A stretch of DNA of 64,000 bases, taken from positions 434,001-498,000 of the forward strand of contig NZ_CANLSU010000002.1 in the NCBI RefSeq assembly GCF_947493875.1, written 5' to 3'. Origin of the DNA: an uncultured Marinococcus sp. GTDB taxonomy: Bacteria > Bacillota > Bacilli > Bacillales > Marinococcaceae. The position numbers and the translations under genes were made by a program. Shown piece by piece: positions 18,329 through 26,891 of the stretch (within the stretch, counting starts at the first letter, position 1; the number at the start of each line of letters is the position of its first letter). The notes under the pieces are model-generated. The model saw nothing but the letters and a program-made list of their open reading frames with translations, was not told the DNA's origin and made no database searches.

Positions 18329-19906
18329 ATGAGTGAAAAAGGGAAGAAATTTAAATTTCTCAACAGTATCTTTTTCATTTCTTTTATCATCATTTTTGTA
18401 TTTGCATTATGGGGTGCAATAGCACCACAGGCACTGCAGTCCCAGGCCGAATTTACATACGGCTTTATCGCTGATACGTTCGGCTGGTTCTATTTACTGT
18501 TTGTGCTGTTTTTGATCTTATTTAACTTTTATATGGCGTTTAGTAAGTACGGACGTGTGAGGCTCGGAGGGGATGATGTCCGGCCAAAATATCCTTTTTT
18601 CACCTGGATCGCGATGCTTTTCAGCTGTGGATTTGGTGTAAGTATCGTATTCTGGGGTGTGGCAGAGCCAATGACCCACTTCCAGACTCCTCCGCCATGG
18701 ACGAATGTAGACCCGGGAACGCCGGAAGCGGCAAGAGAAGCAATGTGGAACGCCTTTTTTAACAACGGTATTCACCAGTGGGCATCATTTACATTTGTGG
18801 GACTTGCGATTTCCTACTTTTTATACCGGCAGGAAGAGCGGAGTCTTATCAGTGACACGATGAACGGTGTAATTGGGGACGGCTCCCGCCCGCTGCGCAA
18901 AGGCTTCCGTAACGGTGTGGATATTATCGCTGTGATTGCTACAGTGATGGGGGTGGCTACTACACTTGGCCTGAGTGTTCTGCAGATCAGCGGGGGACTT
19001 AACAGCGTATTTAATATCCCCGCGAGTTCCACCACCCAGTTTACTATTGTAGCTGTCATGTTTGTAGCCTTTATGATTTCCACCATCTCTGGTCTGGATC
19101 GTGGAATAAAATATTTGAGTAACGTAAACCTTGGCCTGGCTTTGTTTTTAATGGTGGCGGTATTGTTTATCGGACCTACCGGTTTTATTCTCGAAACTAT
19201 CACAATGGGCCTTGGCGACTATGTTCAAAACTTCTTCCAGGCAAGTCTTCGTATGGAAAACTATACAGACGGTACCTGGGTGCAGGATTGGCCGATTTAT
19301 TACTGGGCCTGGACGATCGCCTGGTCCCCGTTTGTGGGTATGTTCGTAGCCCGTATCTCCAAAGGACGGACGCTTCGGGAATTCGTCCTTGGTGTTATGG
19401 TGGCGCCGCCGTTTATCGGTATGATCTGGATTGGCATTTTCGGCGGTACCGCAATCAATCTGGATTTATTCCACGGCACAGATATAGCAGGAATAGTCGC
19501 GGAGGATACGACACGGGCCATGTTTGCCATGCTGGATAACATACCGCTTGGCACGCTGCTTTCAATACTGTCGATCTGTCTGCTGTTTACATTCCTGGTA
19601 ACGTCCGCAGACTCTGCAACGTTTGTACTTGGCATGATGACCTCTAACGGGGACACGAACCCATCCATGCTCCTGAAAGTAATCTGGGGCGCATTGATTG
19701 CTGGTTTGGCTACTGTACTGATTATCAGCGCCGGTCTCAATGGACTGCAGACGGTCTCTCTTATCGGGGCCCTGCCATTCTCTATCGTCCTGTTCATCTC
19801 CGCTATTTCCTTACTGAAATCCGTACGGAAGGATTACAAGGAAACGAGACTCCGGGAGGAGGAAGAGCGTCGGCAGCGGATACGGGAGGATATCGAAAAC
19901 TCTTAA
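18329..19906 (+). CDS. BCCT-family osmolyte carrier (glycine betaine/choline type, OpuD/BetL-like)
   Basis: The 525-aa Na+-coupled uptake carrier has 12 transmembrane segments and a charged C-terminal tail rich in E and R. Family motifs are the glycine-rich GFGVSIVFWGVAEP in the third helix region and the tryptophan box YYWAWTIAWSPFVGMFVARISKGRT, whose aromatic residues form the betaine cage in BetP-type carriers. These intact motifs support a betaine-like substrate, which could also include ectoine. GAGAGGGGGAAGG precedes the ATG. The neighbours fit osmoprotection: ectD and stress proteins. Confidence 0.92.
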   Translation: MSEKGKKFKFLNSIFFISFIIIFVFALWGAIAPQALQSQAEFTYGFIADTFGWFYLLFVLFLILFNFYMAFSKYGRVRLGGDDVRPKYPFFTWIAMLFSCGFGVSIVFWGVAEPMTHFQTPPPWTNVDPGTPEAAREAMWNAFFNNGIHQWASFTFVGLAISYFLYRQEERSLISDTMNGVIGDGSRPLRKGFRNGVDIIAVIATVMGVATTLGLSVLQISGGLNSVFNIPASSTTQFTIVAVMFVAFMISTISGLDRGIKYLSNVNLGLALFLMVAVLFIGPTGFILETITMGLGDYVQNFFQASLRMENYTDGTWVQDWPIYYWAWTIAWSPFVGMFVARISKGRTLREFVLGVMVAPPFIGMIWIGIFGGTAINLDLFHGTDIAGIVAEDTTRAMFAMLDNIPLGTLLSILSICLLFTFLVTSADSATFVLGMMTSNGDTNPSMLLKVIWGALIAGLATVLIISAGLNGLQTVSLIGALPFSIVLFISAISLLKSVRKDYKETRLREEEERRQRIREDIENS

Positions 19907-19920
19907 TCAAAATACAGACG

Positions 19921-19955
19921 AAAGCACCTCCGCAGTTAGCGGGGGTGCTTTTTTC
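19921..19955. terminator. Terminator after the BCCT gene
   Basis: AAAGCACCTCCGC and GCGGGGGTGCTTT arms are followed by TTTT. It overlaps the end of the converging MBL-fold gene. Confidence 0.88.
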
Positions 19956-19957
19956 GT

Positions 19958-20683
19958 TTAGGATAAGATTTCCCGGATTTTTTGATTAATGTCTCCGTGT
20001 ACTACGCCGCCGTGGTAACAAACCGCAGTAGTCATATCGAAATCGAGCAGCTTTTCCAGAGAACGGCGGGCTTGTTCCATGTCTGGCGTGACTTCTGCGC
20101 GGGGCCCGAAAAGTTTGCCGTCTTGAGCAGTCAAAGCGTCGCCCGCAATAAGCGTCCGGCTGTTTTCGTGATACAGGCTGATATGGCCGGGAGCGTGACC
20201 GGGCGTATGCACTGCAGTCAGCCCTTCCACAGGTTCATTTCCTTCTTCCATGGTTTCATTAATAAGCGAGGGTTCAGTTTTATCGAGCATATAGCCAACC
20301 CTGTCCCGCTTTTCTTCTGGAAGAGTGTCAATTAGGTTTGCTTTGGCATTGCTGCTTAATTTAATCAATGGTTCTTCGCCATCTACATAAGGTTTGTCAG
20401 CAGAATGCACGAGAACACGTAAGTCGGGATAGTCGTGAAGAATTTCCGGGAGGCTCCCAATGTGGTCAATGTCCTGATGGGTCAGAATGACAGTATCAAG
20501 ATGATCGGGGTTCAAATTTTCCTTTCGTATCAATTCGTATATTTCTTCTTCGTACCCGGGCATACCTGTGTCAAAGAGAATCAGACTTCCTCCGTCATTC
20601 ATGAGAGTTAAGTTTAGTACCATTGTGTCTGTTCCCCGGGGCACAGAAAGCTCGAGTACGTGCATAGTTTCTGTCAGCTTCAT
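19958..20683 (-). CDS. Metallo-beta-lactamase-fold hydrolase
   Basis: The product has about 241 aa with the metal motif T-H-Q-D-I-D-H, then TPGHAPGHISLY (third histidine) and AGDALTA (bridging Asp). It resembles glyoxalase II-like Bacillus MBL proteins. The substrate is unknown. ATG 20683 starts the domain well but has no ribosome site, while a perfect AAGGAGGTGA sits 28 nt upstream with no start codon at proper distance. A longer frame from 20746 is possible. A lost start codon would explain the mismatch. Confidence 0.85.
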   Translation of the reverse strand: MKLTETMHVLELSVPRGTDTMVLNLTLMNDGGSLILFDTGMPGYEEEIYELIRKENLNPDHLDTVILTHQDIDHIGSLPEILHDYPDLRVLVHSADKPYVDGEEPLIKLSSNAKANLIDTLPEEKRDRVGYMLDKTEPSLINETMEEGNEPVEGLTAVHTPGHAPGHISLYHENSRTLIAGDALTAQDGKLFGPRAEVTPDMEQARRSLEKLLDFDMTTAVCYHGGVVHGDINQKIREILS

Positions 20684-20872
20684 AGCGGCCGAAGCACTTA
20701 GCTTCGATTCACCTCCTTGTATTAATAATGAACCTAAAGGAATCATTCCTCATTTTCTTTTATCTATAACATGTGCCTAATAGAAAAATGTACGTGTATG
20801 GAAAAGGATCAAAGTATGATACCTTATCGTTGGGCTTATTTTTAAGACACTTTAGAGAAAGGAGGAACACCG

Positions 20873-22096
20873 ATGGCTTCGAAGAAAAACAAACATTCAC
20901 CGGAGAGCTATACACTCGGATTGATATCTGCTCCGGAGCTGCCAAAGGATATTTGCGATGAGATGGCAGAAGAGCTGCCTGATTTGCTCAAAAACTATGT
21001 AGATGACCGGAGAAACTGGGAAGTGGAAGTGGTTCTTGATCCTTTTGCCGGAGTGATAGAAAAATCAGAACCGGTGATTGAGGAAGCACAGAAACATAAA
21101 CAAAAGCATGAATGGGATTATGCCATCTGTTTTACGGATCTCCCAATTGTAGACGGGAAAAAACTGGTGATAGCTGACGCCAGTGCAGATCGGGAAATCG
21201 GCCTCATTTCCCTGCCTTCCCTGGGAGCCATGCCAATGAGAAAGCGCGTCCGTGAGGCAATGATGCAGCTTGTAAACGAAATGCATCATGGAAGCCTGGA
21301 AGAAGATCGGGAACGGCAGAATGAACGTATCACAGAAAACCAGGAGCAGCTCGAAGATCACGAGGACGAACATTCCTATCAGGTCCGGGGAAGAGGATCA
21401 AGGGAGTTGATGGGGAGCCGTTTGTATGAGCGCTTTTCTCCGATTAAACGGACGGTATACTCTAATGAAGAAGAAAGCCAGCACGTCCGTTTCTATGCTA
21501 ACCTGAATATGAGAGGACGTACGAGGCTGCTTTCGGGCATGGTGCTCGCAAACCGGCCCTGGACGATTTTTCCGGCATTTAAGCGTGTAATTGCTTTAGC
21601 TTTTGCTACCGGTGCTTACGGACTGATCTTTCCAAGCTTCTGGATGCTGAGTGACACGTATGGATTCTGGCGCTTTCTTGCTGTTATGTTTACGGCCATG
21701 GTGGCTATGACTGTATGGTTTATCGTTGCCCATGGCTTGTGGGAAAAAGAATCAAATGCTGAGTCCAAATTTTTGGTGCGCTCTTATAATAAAGCTACGA
21801 CCGCTACAATCGGGATTGCTATTATTCATTATTATATTATTTTATTCGTAATGTTTTTAGTTGTTTCTCTGCTGTTTATCCCCACCTCACAGCTGGCATT
21901 AAATCTACAGGGGACTGTGACGTTTGCGACGTACCTGAAAATATCCTGGCTTGCCTGCACGGTCGCTACGCTTGGCGGGGCTCTGGGTGCAGGGCTTGAA
22001 AGTGAAGAAACGGTGCTCAAAGCGACCTATGGCTATCGTCAGCGCATTCGCAATGAACGTGCGAAATCAAAAAAACGGCAGGCATCCTCCTCCTAA
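20873..22096 (+). CDS. Uncharacterised membrane protein with N-terminal cytosolic domain
   Basis: I do not recognise a characterised family. The 407-aa product has a soluble first half (about 1-225) with a mixed alpha/beta start (YTLGLISAPELPKD, YAICFTDLP) and a charged E/Q/R-rich stretch. About four transmembrane segments follow between 235 and 385 (VIALAFATGAYGLIFPSFWML and others), then a basic tail RNERAKSKKRQ. AAAGGAGG lies before the ATG. It is divergent from the MBL-fold gene. Function is unknown. Confidence 0.7.
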   Translation: MASKKNKHSPESYTLGLISAPELPKDICDEMAEELPDLLKNYVDDRRNWEVEVVLDPFAGVIEKSEPVIEEAQKHKQKHEWDYAICFTDLPIVDGKKLVIADASADREIGLISLPSLGAMPMRKRVREAMMQLVNEMHHGSLEEDRERQNERITENQEQLEDHEDEHSYQVRGRGSRELMGSRLYERFSPIKRTVYSNEEESQHVRFYANLNMRGRTRLLSGMVLANRPWTIFPAFKRVIALAFATGAYGLIFPSFWMLSDTYGFWRFLAVMFTAMVAMTVWFIVAHGLWEKESNAESKFLVRSYNKATTATIGIAIIHYYIILFVMFLVVSLLFIPTSQLALNLQGTVTFATYLKISWLACTVATLGGALGAGLESEETVLKATYGYRQRIRNERAKSKKRQASSS

Positions 22097-22313
22097 AGGA
22101 AAATGCATTATGGTGTGTGTGCCCTTATAGTGGAATTACAATGCCCATTTCTGTGCCTATATCTGTTCTCAGCGTATTAGAGCAAAAAACAGCCGGATAC
22201 GCCGCCAGTGGAAATTATTATTCCTGAAAGCAAAGTGGTAGAATGGTGAAAACCTGTCATTTACCGCCATCATAGGAACAATAATCTTGCCTCACTGATA
22301 AAGGGTGATTACA

Positions 22314-22892
22314 ATGTCCAGGCAGTATTCTATTTACACTGTAATGGGAGCGATAGCTGTTTTTGCTGCTGTATTAGGCTTTTTAGTCTACAATGTGCAC
22401 GAGCGAAGCCAGACAGCCGAGCAGGAAGCAGAAGAAAAGCAACTAGCTGCAGAAGAAGAGGCACAAGAGGAAGCAGAAGCACCTGAACAGGAATCAGAGG
22501 AAGAAAGAGTCGCCTCGAGTGAAGTGCCTGAGGTGGAAAATGAAGAGCTGCTTGAACGGGCTGTTCATGCAGAAGCCAAAGATGAATCCTTTGAAGGCAT
22601 GGTGGCCGTGGCAAGTGTCATTTTGAACCGCATTGAATCTGAAACCTTTCCAGACGATGTCGAAAGTGTCATATACGAAGAAAATCAATTCCAGGTAGTG
22701 GCTAACGGAAGTATAGAAGAATCTCCTTCTGAACGCGCAGAAGAAGCGACAGAAGAGGCTCTGGACGGATCAGAGCCGGTAGGCGATTCATTATTCTTCT
22801 GGAGTGAAGACGTGCCGAAAGACAACTGGCTCTGGGAAACAAAGACCGTTGATTATGAAATCGGCGGCCACGTTTTCTCAGAAGGAGTTTAA
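22314..22892 (+). CDS. SleB/CwlJ-type cell-wall hydrolase, membrane anchored
   Basis: The product has about 193 aa: an N-terminal hydrophobic anchor (YSIYTVMGAIAVFAAVLGFLV), a Glu/Ala-rich acidic spacer (about 35-75), then the Hydrolase_2 domain (LLERAVHAEAKDESFEGMVAVASVILNRI, where the E of HAEA is the expected catalytic acid). These enzymes cleave cortex or vegetative peptidoglycan. AAAGGGTGAT precedes ATG 22314; GTG 22305 lies inside that site. Its terminator (22893-22931) has been split from downstream DNA by an ISL3 insertion. Confidence 0.85.
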   Translation: MSRQYSIYTVMGAIAVFAAVLGFLVYNVHERSQTAEQEAEEKQLAAEEEAQEEAEAPEQESEEERVASSEVPEVENEELLERAVHAEAKDESFEGMVAVASVILNRIESETFPDDVESVIYEENQFQVVANGSIEESPSERAEEATEEALDGSEPVGDSLFFWSEDVPKDNWLWETKTVDYEIGGHVFSEGV

Positions 22893-22895
22893 GAA

Positions 22896-22931
22896 GGACC
22901 AGCGGTGACGAGCCGCTGGTCTTTTATTTTA
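22896..22931 (+). terminator. Terminator of the cell-wall hydrolase gene, T-tract at an IS junction
   Basis: GACCAGCGG and CCGCTGGTC arms (from about 22897) are followed by TTTTATTTTA. The last eight bases, TTATTTTA, form the left target duplication of the IS element. Confidence 0.85.
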
Positions 22932-24282
22932 GGCTCTATAATATTTGTTGGGGTACAGACACAAAAAAACACGCAGACTCCGATATCCGTTATACTTGCG
23001 TCGACAAAAACCAAGCAGGATAGGAGTTGCGTGCATATGAATCATAACATAACGATCCCCGGCCTCCAAGGGGTAAGGGTCCTCCATACCGACGAACGGG
23101 AAGGCGTGGTGCACCTTCAGGTCGTGGTGCCCCGGAAACGGTCCCGGTGCCCGGCCTGTGGCGTATGGACCCGGCGGGTCCATGATTACCGGTGGCAGCG
23201 GGTGCAGCATACAGCCTGGTTTGAACGGCCCACGGTGCTTCATTACCGCCGGCGGCGGTACGTGTGTCCCTGCGGGAAACGCTTTGCCGAAGCCAACCCG
23301 TTAGTGGATCGGTACCAGCGGCACAGCCGGGAATGGAACCAGGCCCTCGGTCTCCGCCTGGTTACCGGCAAGAATTTCACCGATACGGCCCGCCAGTTTT
23401 CCACGTCAGTCACGACGGCGCTGCGCCGGTTTGACGAGCTGGCTTCCCGGACGCTCCCGCACGTGGAGCAGCTGCCACGGGTGATTGCCGTCGACGAGTA
23501 CAAAGGCGACACCAATGCCGGCAAGTACCAGCTGCTGGTGGCGGACGGGGCCACCGGGCGCCCCGTCGATATTCTGCCGGACCGGAAGAAAGAGACGTTG
23601 AAGCAGTACCTGCAGCAGAAAGGCGGCCAGGTGGAGGTGGTCGTCATGGACATGAGTGCGCCTTTTCATCAGGCGGCCCGGCGGGCCCTGAACCGCCCGA
23701 TCATCGTGGCGGACCGGTTTCACGTGCACCGGCACGTGTACTGGGCCCTCGAACGGGTCCGGCGCCGCGTGCAGCACACCCTCTCGTCGTATCACCGAAA
23801 ACGGTGCAAACGGCTGAAGCACGTGTTTACCAAAAAAGCCGAAGACCTCACCGCCCAGCAGGTGAAGATCCGGGACCAGTACCTGGCCGGGTCGGAAGAG
23901 CTCCGGACGGCCTATGAGCTCAAAGAAGCCTTCCGCGCCTGGTTTGAGCGGAGCAAGCGCCGAATGACGACCGGCCAGGCCGGCGCGATCCGGGACGATC
24001 TGTACGCCTTCTACCGGCAGGTGGAAGCGAGCGGGTGCCCGGACATGGCCCAGGCTGCCGCCACCGTCCGGCGCTGGCAGACCGAAATCCTGAACAGTTT
24101 TACGTTCGACTACCACAATGGCACCGTGGAAGGACTGAACAACCAGACCAAGGTGATCAAACGGAACGCCTTCGGGTTCCAGCGGTATGACCGCCTGCGG
24201 GCCAAAGTGTTACTGCATCATCAATATAAATGGTCGCTCGCCGGATAACGGATGGGGTTACCCCAACATTAGACATAGAACC
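22932..24282 (+). mobile_element. ISL3-family insertion sequence, copy 1 (1351 bp)
   Basis: The ends are imperfect inverted repeats: left GGCTCTATAATATTTGTTGG, right (reverse complement) GGTTCTATGTCTAATGTTGG. It is flanked by a perfect 8-bp duplication TTATTTTA (22924-22931 and 24283-24290), the usual size for ISL3. One intact transposase. It is much richer in G+C than the host DNA. It appears identical to copy 2 at 39694-41044, so transposition was recent. Confidence 0.95.
23037..24248 (+). CDS. ISL3-family transposase (copy 1)
   Basis: The product has about 404 aa. It has an N-terminal zinc-binding region (RCPACGVW and later CPCGKRFAE), a helix-turn-helix part, then the DDE catalytic domain: D in VIAVDEYK, D in VVVMDMSAPF, E in DYHNGTVEGLNN. 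AGGAG lies 10 nt before ATG 23037; GTG 23031 is an alternative start. It is intact and apparently functional. Its codon use is GC-rich, unlike the neighbours. Confidence 0.95.
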   Translation: MNHNITIPGLQGVRVLHTDEREGVVHLQVVVPRKRSRCPACGVWTRRVHDYRWQRVQHTAWFERPTVLHYRRRRYVCPCGKRFAEANPLVDRYQRHSREWNQALGLRLVTGKNFTDTARQFSTSVTTALRRFDELASRTLPHVEQLPRVIAVDEYKGDTNAGKYQLLVADGATGRPVDILPDRKKETLKQYLQQKGGQVEVVVMDMSAPFHQAARRALNRPIIVADRFHVHRHVYWALERVRRRVQHTLSSYHRKRCKRLKHVFTKKAEDLTAQQVKIRDQYLAGSEELRTAYELKEAFRAWFERSKRRMTTGQAGAIRDDLYAFYRQVEASGCPDMAQAAATVRRWQTEILNSFTFDYHNGTVEGLNNQTKVIKRNAFGFQRYDRLRAKVLLHHQYKWSLAG

Positions 24283-24373
24283 TTATTTTATATTTGATAA
24301 AAATCATGCTTACACGATAACTGGGCAAGGAATATAGTAGAAGGGCAGCATAACAGTGAAGGGGGAGAGGGAG

Positions 24374-25201
24374 ATGAAATTTTCGATATGCAGCTGGATC
24401 TTTGGAGACCAGCCGATTGAACAGACGATGCGCAACGCAGCTTCCATCGGATACGATGAAATTGAGATTCATGCAAAAGATTATAACTGGAAGGAATTAA
24501 TCGAACTGGCGGAAACCCTTGGACTCCGCATCCGTGGACTCTGCGCGGATGCAGGCTGGCCGCGGAAGGAAACAGATTTATCGCAGAATGACCCTTCGAT
24601 GCGAAAAACAGCTGTAAATTATTTTAAAGAACAGATCAGCCGTGCATACCAGGCCGGGGCAGAATATATGGTACTTTCCCCATGCGCACCGGGCAAAGCA
24701 GAGCCGGAAGGAAACGGCAAAGAAGAATGGAAAGCAGCAGTTTTATCACTTCAGGAAATAGCTCCCTACGCAGAAGAAAGAAACGTTGCTCTGGTAATTG
24801 AGCCATTAAATCGTTATGAAAGCTGTATAATTAATACCGGATGGCAGGCGCTTGTGCTAGTGGAAGAAGTTGGGCATCCATTTGTGACGACGATGCTCGA
24901 TACATTTCATATGAACATTGAGGAAAGCAGCATGGAGGCCCCATTTCATCATCTTGGCCCAGCCCTCAGCCATATCCACGCAGCGGATACTAACCGGCAG
25001 GGCCTGGGATACGGGAGACTGTCCTGGGAAACGATTGCTGAAGCTATTAAAGAAACAGGATACGACAGAACGATTACGGTAGAATGCCTGGCCCCTGCGT
25101 TGAATGTATTTCCTTCGGAAAGAGAAAAGTCCAGAATAGATTATATTAATGAGTATGCCGAAAAGTCGCTGGTCAAGCTTCAATATCTTTTCCGGTCATA
25201 A
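24374..25201 (+). CDS. Sugar phosphate isomerase/epimerase-like TIM-barrel protein
   Basis: The 275-aa product is of the xylose isomerase-like/AP endonuclease family 2. It has the strand CSWIFG, a YDEIEIH metal-side strand, EPLNRYE (metal-binding glutamate), LDTFHMNIEE, HIHAADTNR and ITVECLAP (second catalytic glutamate), as in D-tagatose/D-psicose 3-epimerases. GGGGGAGAGGGAG precedes ATG 24374; an upstream GTG (24356) lies in that site. The substrate is unknown. The gene lies just after an IS element, so its original upstream context is disturbed. Confidence 0.85.
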   Translation: MKFSICSWIFGDQPIEQTMRNAASIGYDEIEIHAKDYNWKELIELAETLGLRIRGLCADAGWPRKETDLSQNDPSMRKTAVNYFKEQISRAYQAGAEYMVLSPCAPGKAEPEGNGKEEWKAAVLSLQEIAPYAEERNVALVIEPLNRYESCIINTGWQALVLVEEVGHPFVTTMLDTFHMNIEESSMEAPFHHLGPALSHIHAADTNRQGLGYGRLSWETIAEAIKETGYDRTITVECLAPALNVFPSEREKSRIDYINEYAEKSLVKLQYLFRS

Positions 25202-25262
25202 ATAAACGGCGGGTCTTTTTTCGTATGAATAACAAATGAAAAGCTGAAAATGAGGTGAAAGT

Positions 25263-25787
25263 ATGGATAAGTACCGTTTCCCCATCGGGACATTCGAATG
25301 GCCTGAAACGATAAGCGCTGAACAACGAAAGGAATGGAGTGCCACATTATCAAACGCCCCATCGCTTTACAGGGAAGAGGTAGAGCATTTAACAAAGCAG
25401 CAGCTCAATACTCCTTACCGGGAAGGCGGATGGAGTATCCGTCAGGTTGTGCACCACGTGCCCGACAGTCATTTGCATGGTTATATACGCTTTAAACAGG
25501 CATTAACGGAAGAAGACCCTGAAATTAAACCGTATGATCAGACGGCGTGGGCTGAACTGGTGGACAGCAGTGAAGAAATAGAAGCTTCTCTTAAGCTGCT
25601 TGAAAGCCTTCATCAGCGCTGGTCGTTCTTACTAAATGGATTACAGGAAGACGACTGGCTCCGCACGTTCCGTCACCCTGAATCAGGCCGTTCCACCCTT
25701 GGGGAGGCCGTCAGTCTTTACGCCTGGCACAGCAGGCATCATTTAGCTCATATCACGTTTCTGAAAGAGAGAATGGGGTGGAGCTAG
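25263..25787 (+). CDS. DinB/YfiT-like metal-dependent protein (putative bacillithiol transferase)
   Basis: The 174-aa four-helix-bundle protein matches B. subtilis YfiT closely at PIGTFEWPE, TPYREGGWSIRQVVHHVPDSH, HGYIRFK and the C-terminal WHSRHHLAHI. The metal triad is the histidine in VVHH and the two in W-H-S-x-H-H. Family members transfer bacillithiol to electrophiles. The ATG follows GAGGTG. It is 60 bp after the epimerase-like gene on the same strand and may be cotranscribed. Confidence 0.9.
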   Translation: MDKYRFPIGTFEWPETISAEQRKEWSATLSNAPSLYREEVEHLTKQQLNTPYREGGWSIRQVVHHVPDSHLHGYIRFKQALTEEDPEIKPYDQTAWAELVDSSEEIEASLKLLESLHQRWSFLLNGLQEDDWLRTFRHPESGRSTLGEAVSLYAWHSRHHLAHITFLKERMGWS

Positions 25788-25843
25788 CTGCACCCGAGCT
25801 TTTTGCTGGTGGTCACTGCGCTCGCCACAGTGACCAAAAGAGC

Positions 25844-25869
25844 GTTTATGAAAATGCATTTAAAGGAAA
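25844..25869 (+). promoter_or_regulatory. Weak sigma-B-like promoter (leader C, before the DUF2512 operon)
   Basis: GTTTAT, 14 nt, AGGAAA keeps the -35 box but has only a partial -10 box. It is proposed mainly because hairpin C downstream matches those in leaders A and B. Confidence 0.3.
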
Positions 25870-25934
25870 TAGAAGGATAGCCAATTATTAACTGAATAAA
25901 CAAAGGCAGCAATCGCAGGATTAAGCCTTGCGGT

Positions 25935-25973
25935 AAGCCAGGAAAAGAGATACGTCTTTCCCTGGCTTTTTGT
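25935..25973 (+). terminator. Leader terminator C (AAGCCAG-type hairpin) before the DUF2512/Rieske operon
   Basis: AAGCCAGGAAAAGA (25935-25948) pairs with TCTTTCCCTGGCTT with one mismatch, then TTTTG. It ends about 20 nt before the AAAAGGAGG of the operon's first gene, so transcription must pass it or start inside it. Confidence 0.75.
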
Positions 25974-26007
25974 GTTTTATAAACCATTTTTTAAAAGGAG
26001 GGGGCAT

Positions 26008-26379
26008 ATGAAGCATGTTAAAGCATTAACAGGAAAAGCCTTAATGACAGCTGTTTTGTTGTTTTTGGTACTAAGCATCGCAAACGGTGTCTCAGTTTGG
26101 AGTGTGCTGATTCTCACTATTATTATCGGTGCCATCAGTTATCCACTCGGTGACCTTGTACTGCTCCCACGGGTGAAAAGCCTGGTTGCAGCAGCTGTGG
26201 ATGCCGGCCTGGTGTTTGTGATTGTTTTAATCGCAGGCGCCGTGCTTTCCTTTTCAGGCCCGGTACTGCTTGCAGCAGCGGCAGCCGCTGTGCTGATGGG
26301 GGCAGGAGAATATATGTTTCATTTTTACCTGGGCACGCACGTGCTTTTTTCAAGCAATCGTGTCAAAACGGATATGTAA
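26008..26379 (+). CDS. DUF2512-family membrane protein (YndM-like)
   Basis: The 123-aa product has four hydrophobic segments (LMTAVLLFLVLSIANGVSV, VLILTIIIGAISYPLGDLVLL, LVAAAVDAGLVFVIVLIAG, and an Ala-rich fourth). The GDLVLLPRVKS turn is typical of DUF2512/YndM. Function is unknown. AAAAGGAGGGGG precedes ATG 26008. It is the first gene of a tight operon with 16-bp, 4-bp and 18-bp gaps to the next three genes. Confidence 0.8.
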   Translation: MKHVKALTGKALMTAVLLFLVLSIANGVSVWSVLILTIIIGAISYPLGDLVLLPRVKSLVAAAVDAGLVFVIVLIAGAVLSFSGPVLLAAAAAAVLMGAGEYMFHFYLGTHVLFSSNRVKTDM

Positions 26380-26395
26380 CTGAGGAGGCCTAGTC

Positions 26396-26887
26396 ATGTC
26401 AGAAAAAAACGAAGCGATGCTTCGGAGGAATCAGGCGAATTACGCAGGAAGAAACGTGTTATCCGGCTTCCTTTTCGGCCTCGGCCTCATCGCTTTTATA
26501 GATGAAGTAGTATTTCACCAGCTGCTCAATTGGCATCATTTTTATGACCTGTCGACTACGACTGTCGGAATCGTTTCAGATGGTTTTTTTCATGCGTTCA
26601 GCTGGTTTGCTACAGTAGCGGCCCTGTTTATGGTTGCTGATCTCCGGCGTCGGCAAAGCTTTTGGCTGCGCCGGTGGAGCGGCGGAATGTTGACCGGAGT
26701 TGGTTTTTTTCAGCTGTATGACGGAATCGTTCATCATAAGTGGATGGGGATCCACCAAATAAGATACGGGGTGGACATTCTGCCATATGATCTCGTCTGG
26801 AATATCATTGCGTTTATAATGCTTATTGCTGGAATAGTCATATGGAGGCAGACTTCGCAGGTAAAAAAACAGAGAGCGGCGGTATAA
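26396..26887 (+). CDS. DUF2243-family histidine-rich membrane protein
   Basis: The 163-aa product has four transmembrane helices with conserved family signatures: GFLFGLGLIAFIDEVVFHQLLNWHHFYD, FFHAFSWFATV and FFQLYDGIVHHKWMGIHQIRYG. The membrane-facing histidines suggest a metal or haem site, but function is unknown. TGAGGAGG precedes the ATG. It lies in the operon with CtaG- and Rieske-type proteins, which supports a redox or respiratory role. Confidence 0.88.
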   Translation: MSEKNEAMLRRNQANYAGRNVLSGFLFGLGLIAFIDEVVFHQLLNWHHFYDLSTTTVGIVSDGFFHAFSWFATVAALFMVADLRRRQSFWLRRWSGGMLTGVGFFQLYDGIVHHKWMGIHQIRYGVDILPYDLVWNIIAFIMLIAGIVIWRQTSQVKKQRAAV

Positions 26888-26891
26888 GCTG

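Noticed and set aside
23406-24116. Long minus-strand frame inside the ISL3 element (also in copy 2 at 40168-40878)
   Set aside because: It is a shadow of the GC-rich transposase gene; the sense frame has complete family motifs.
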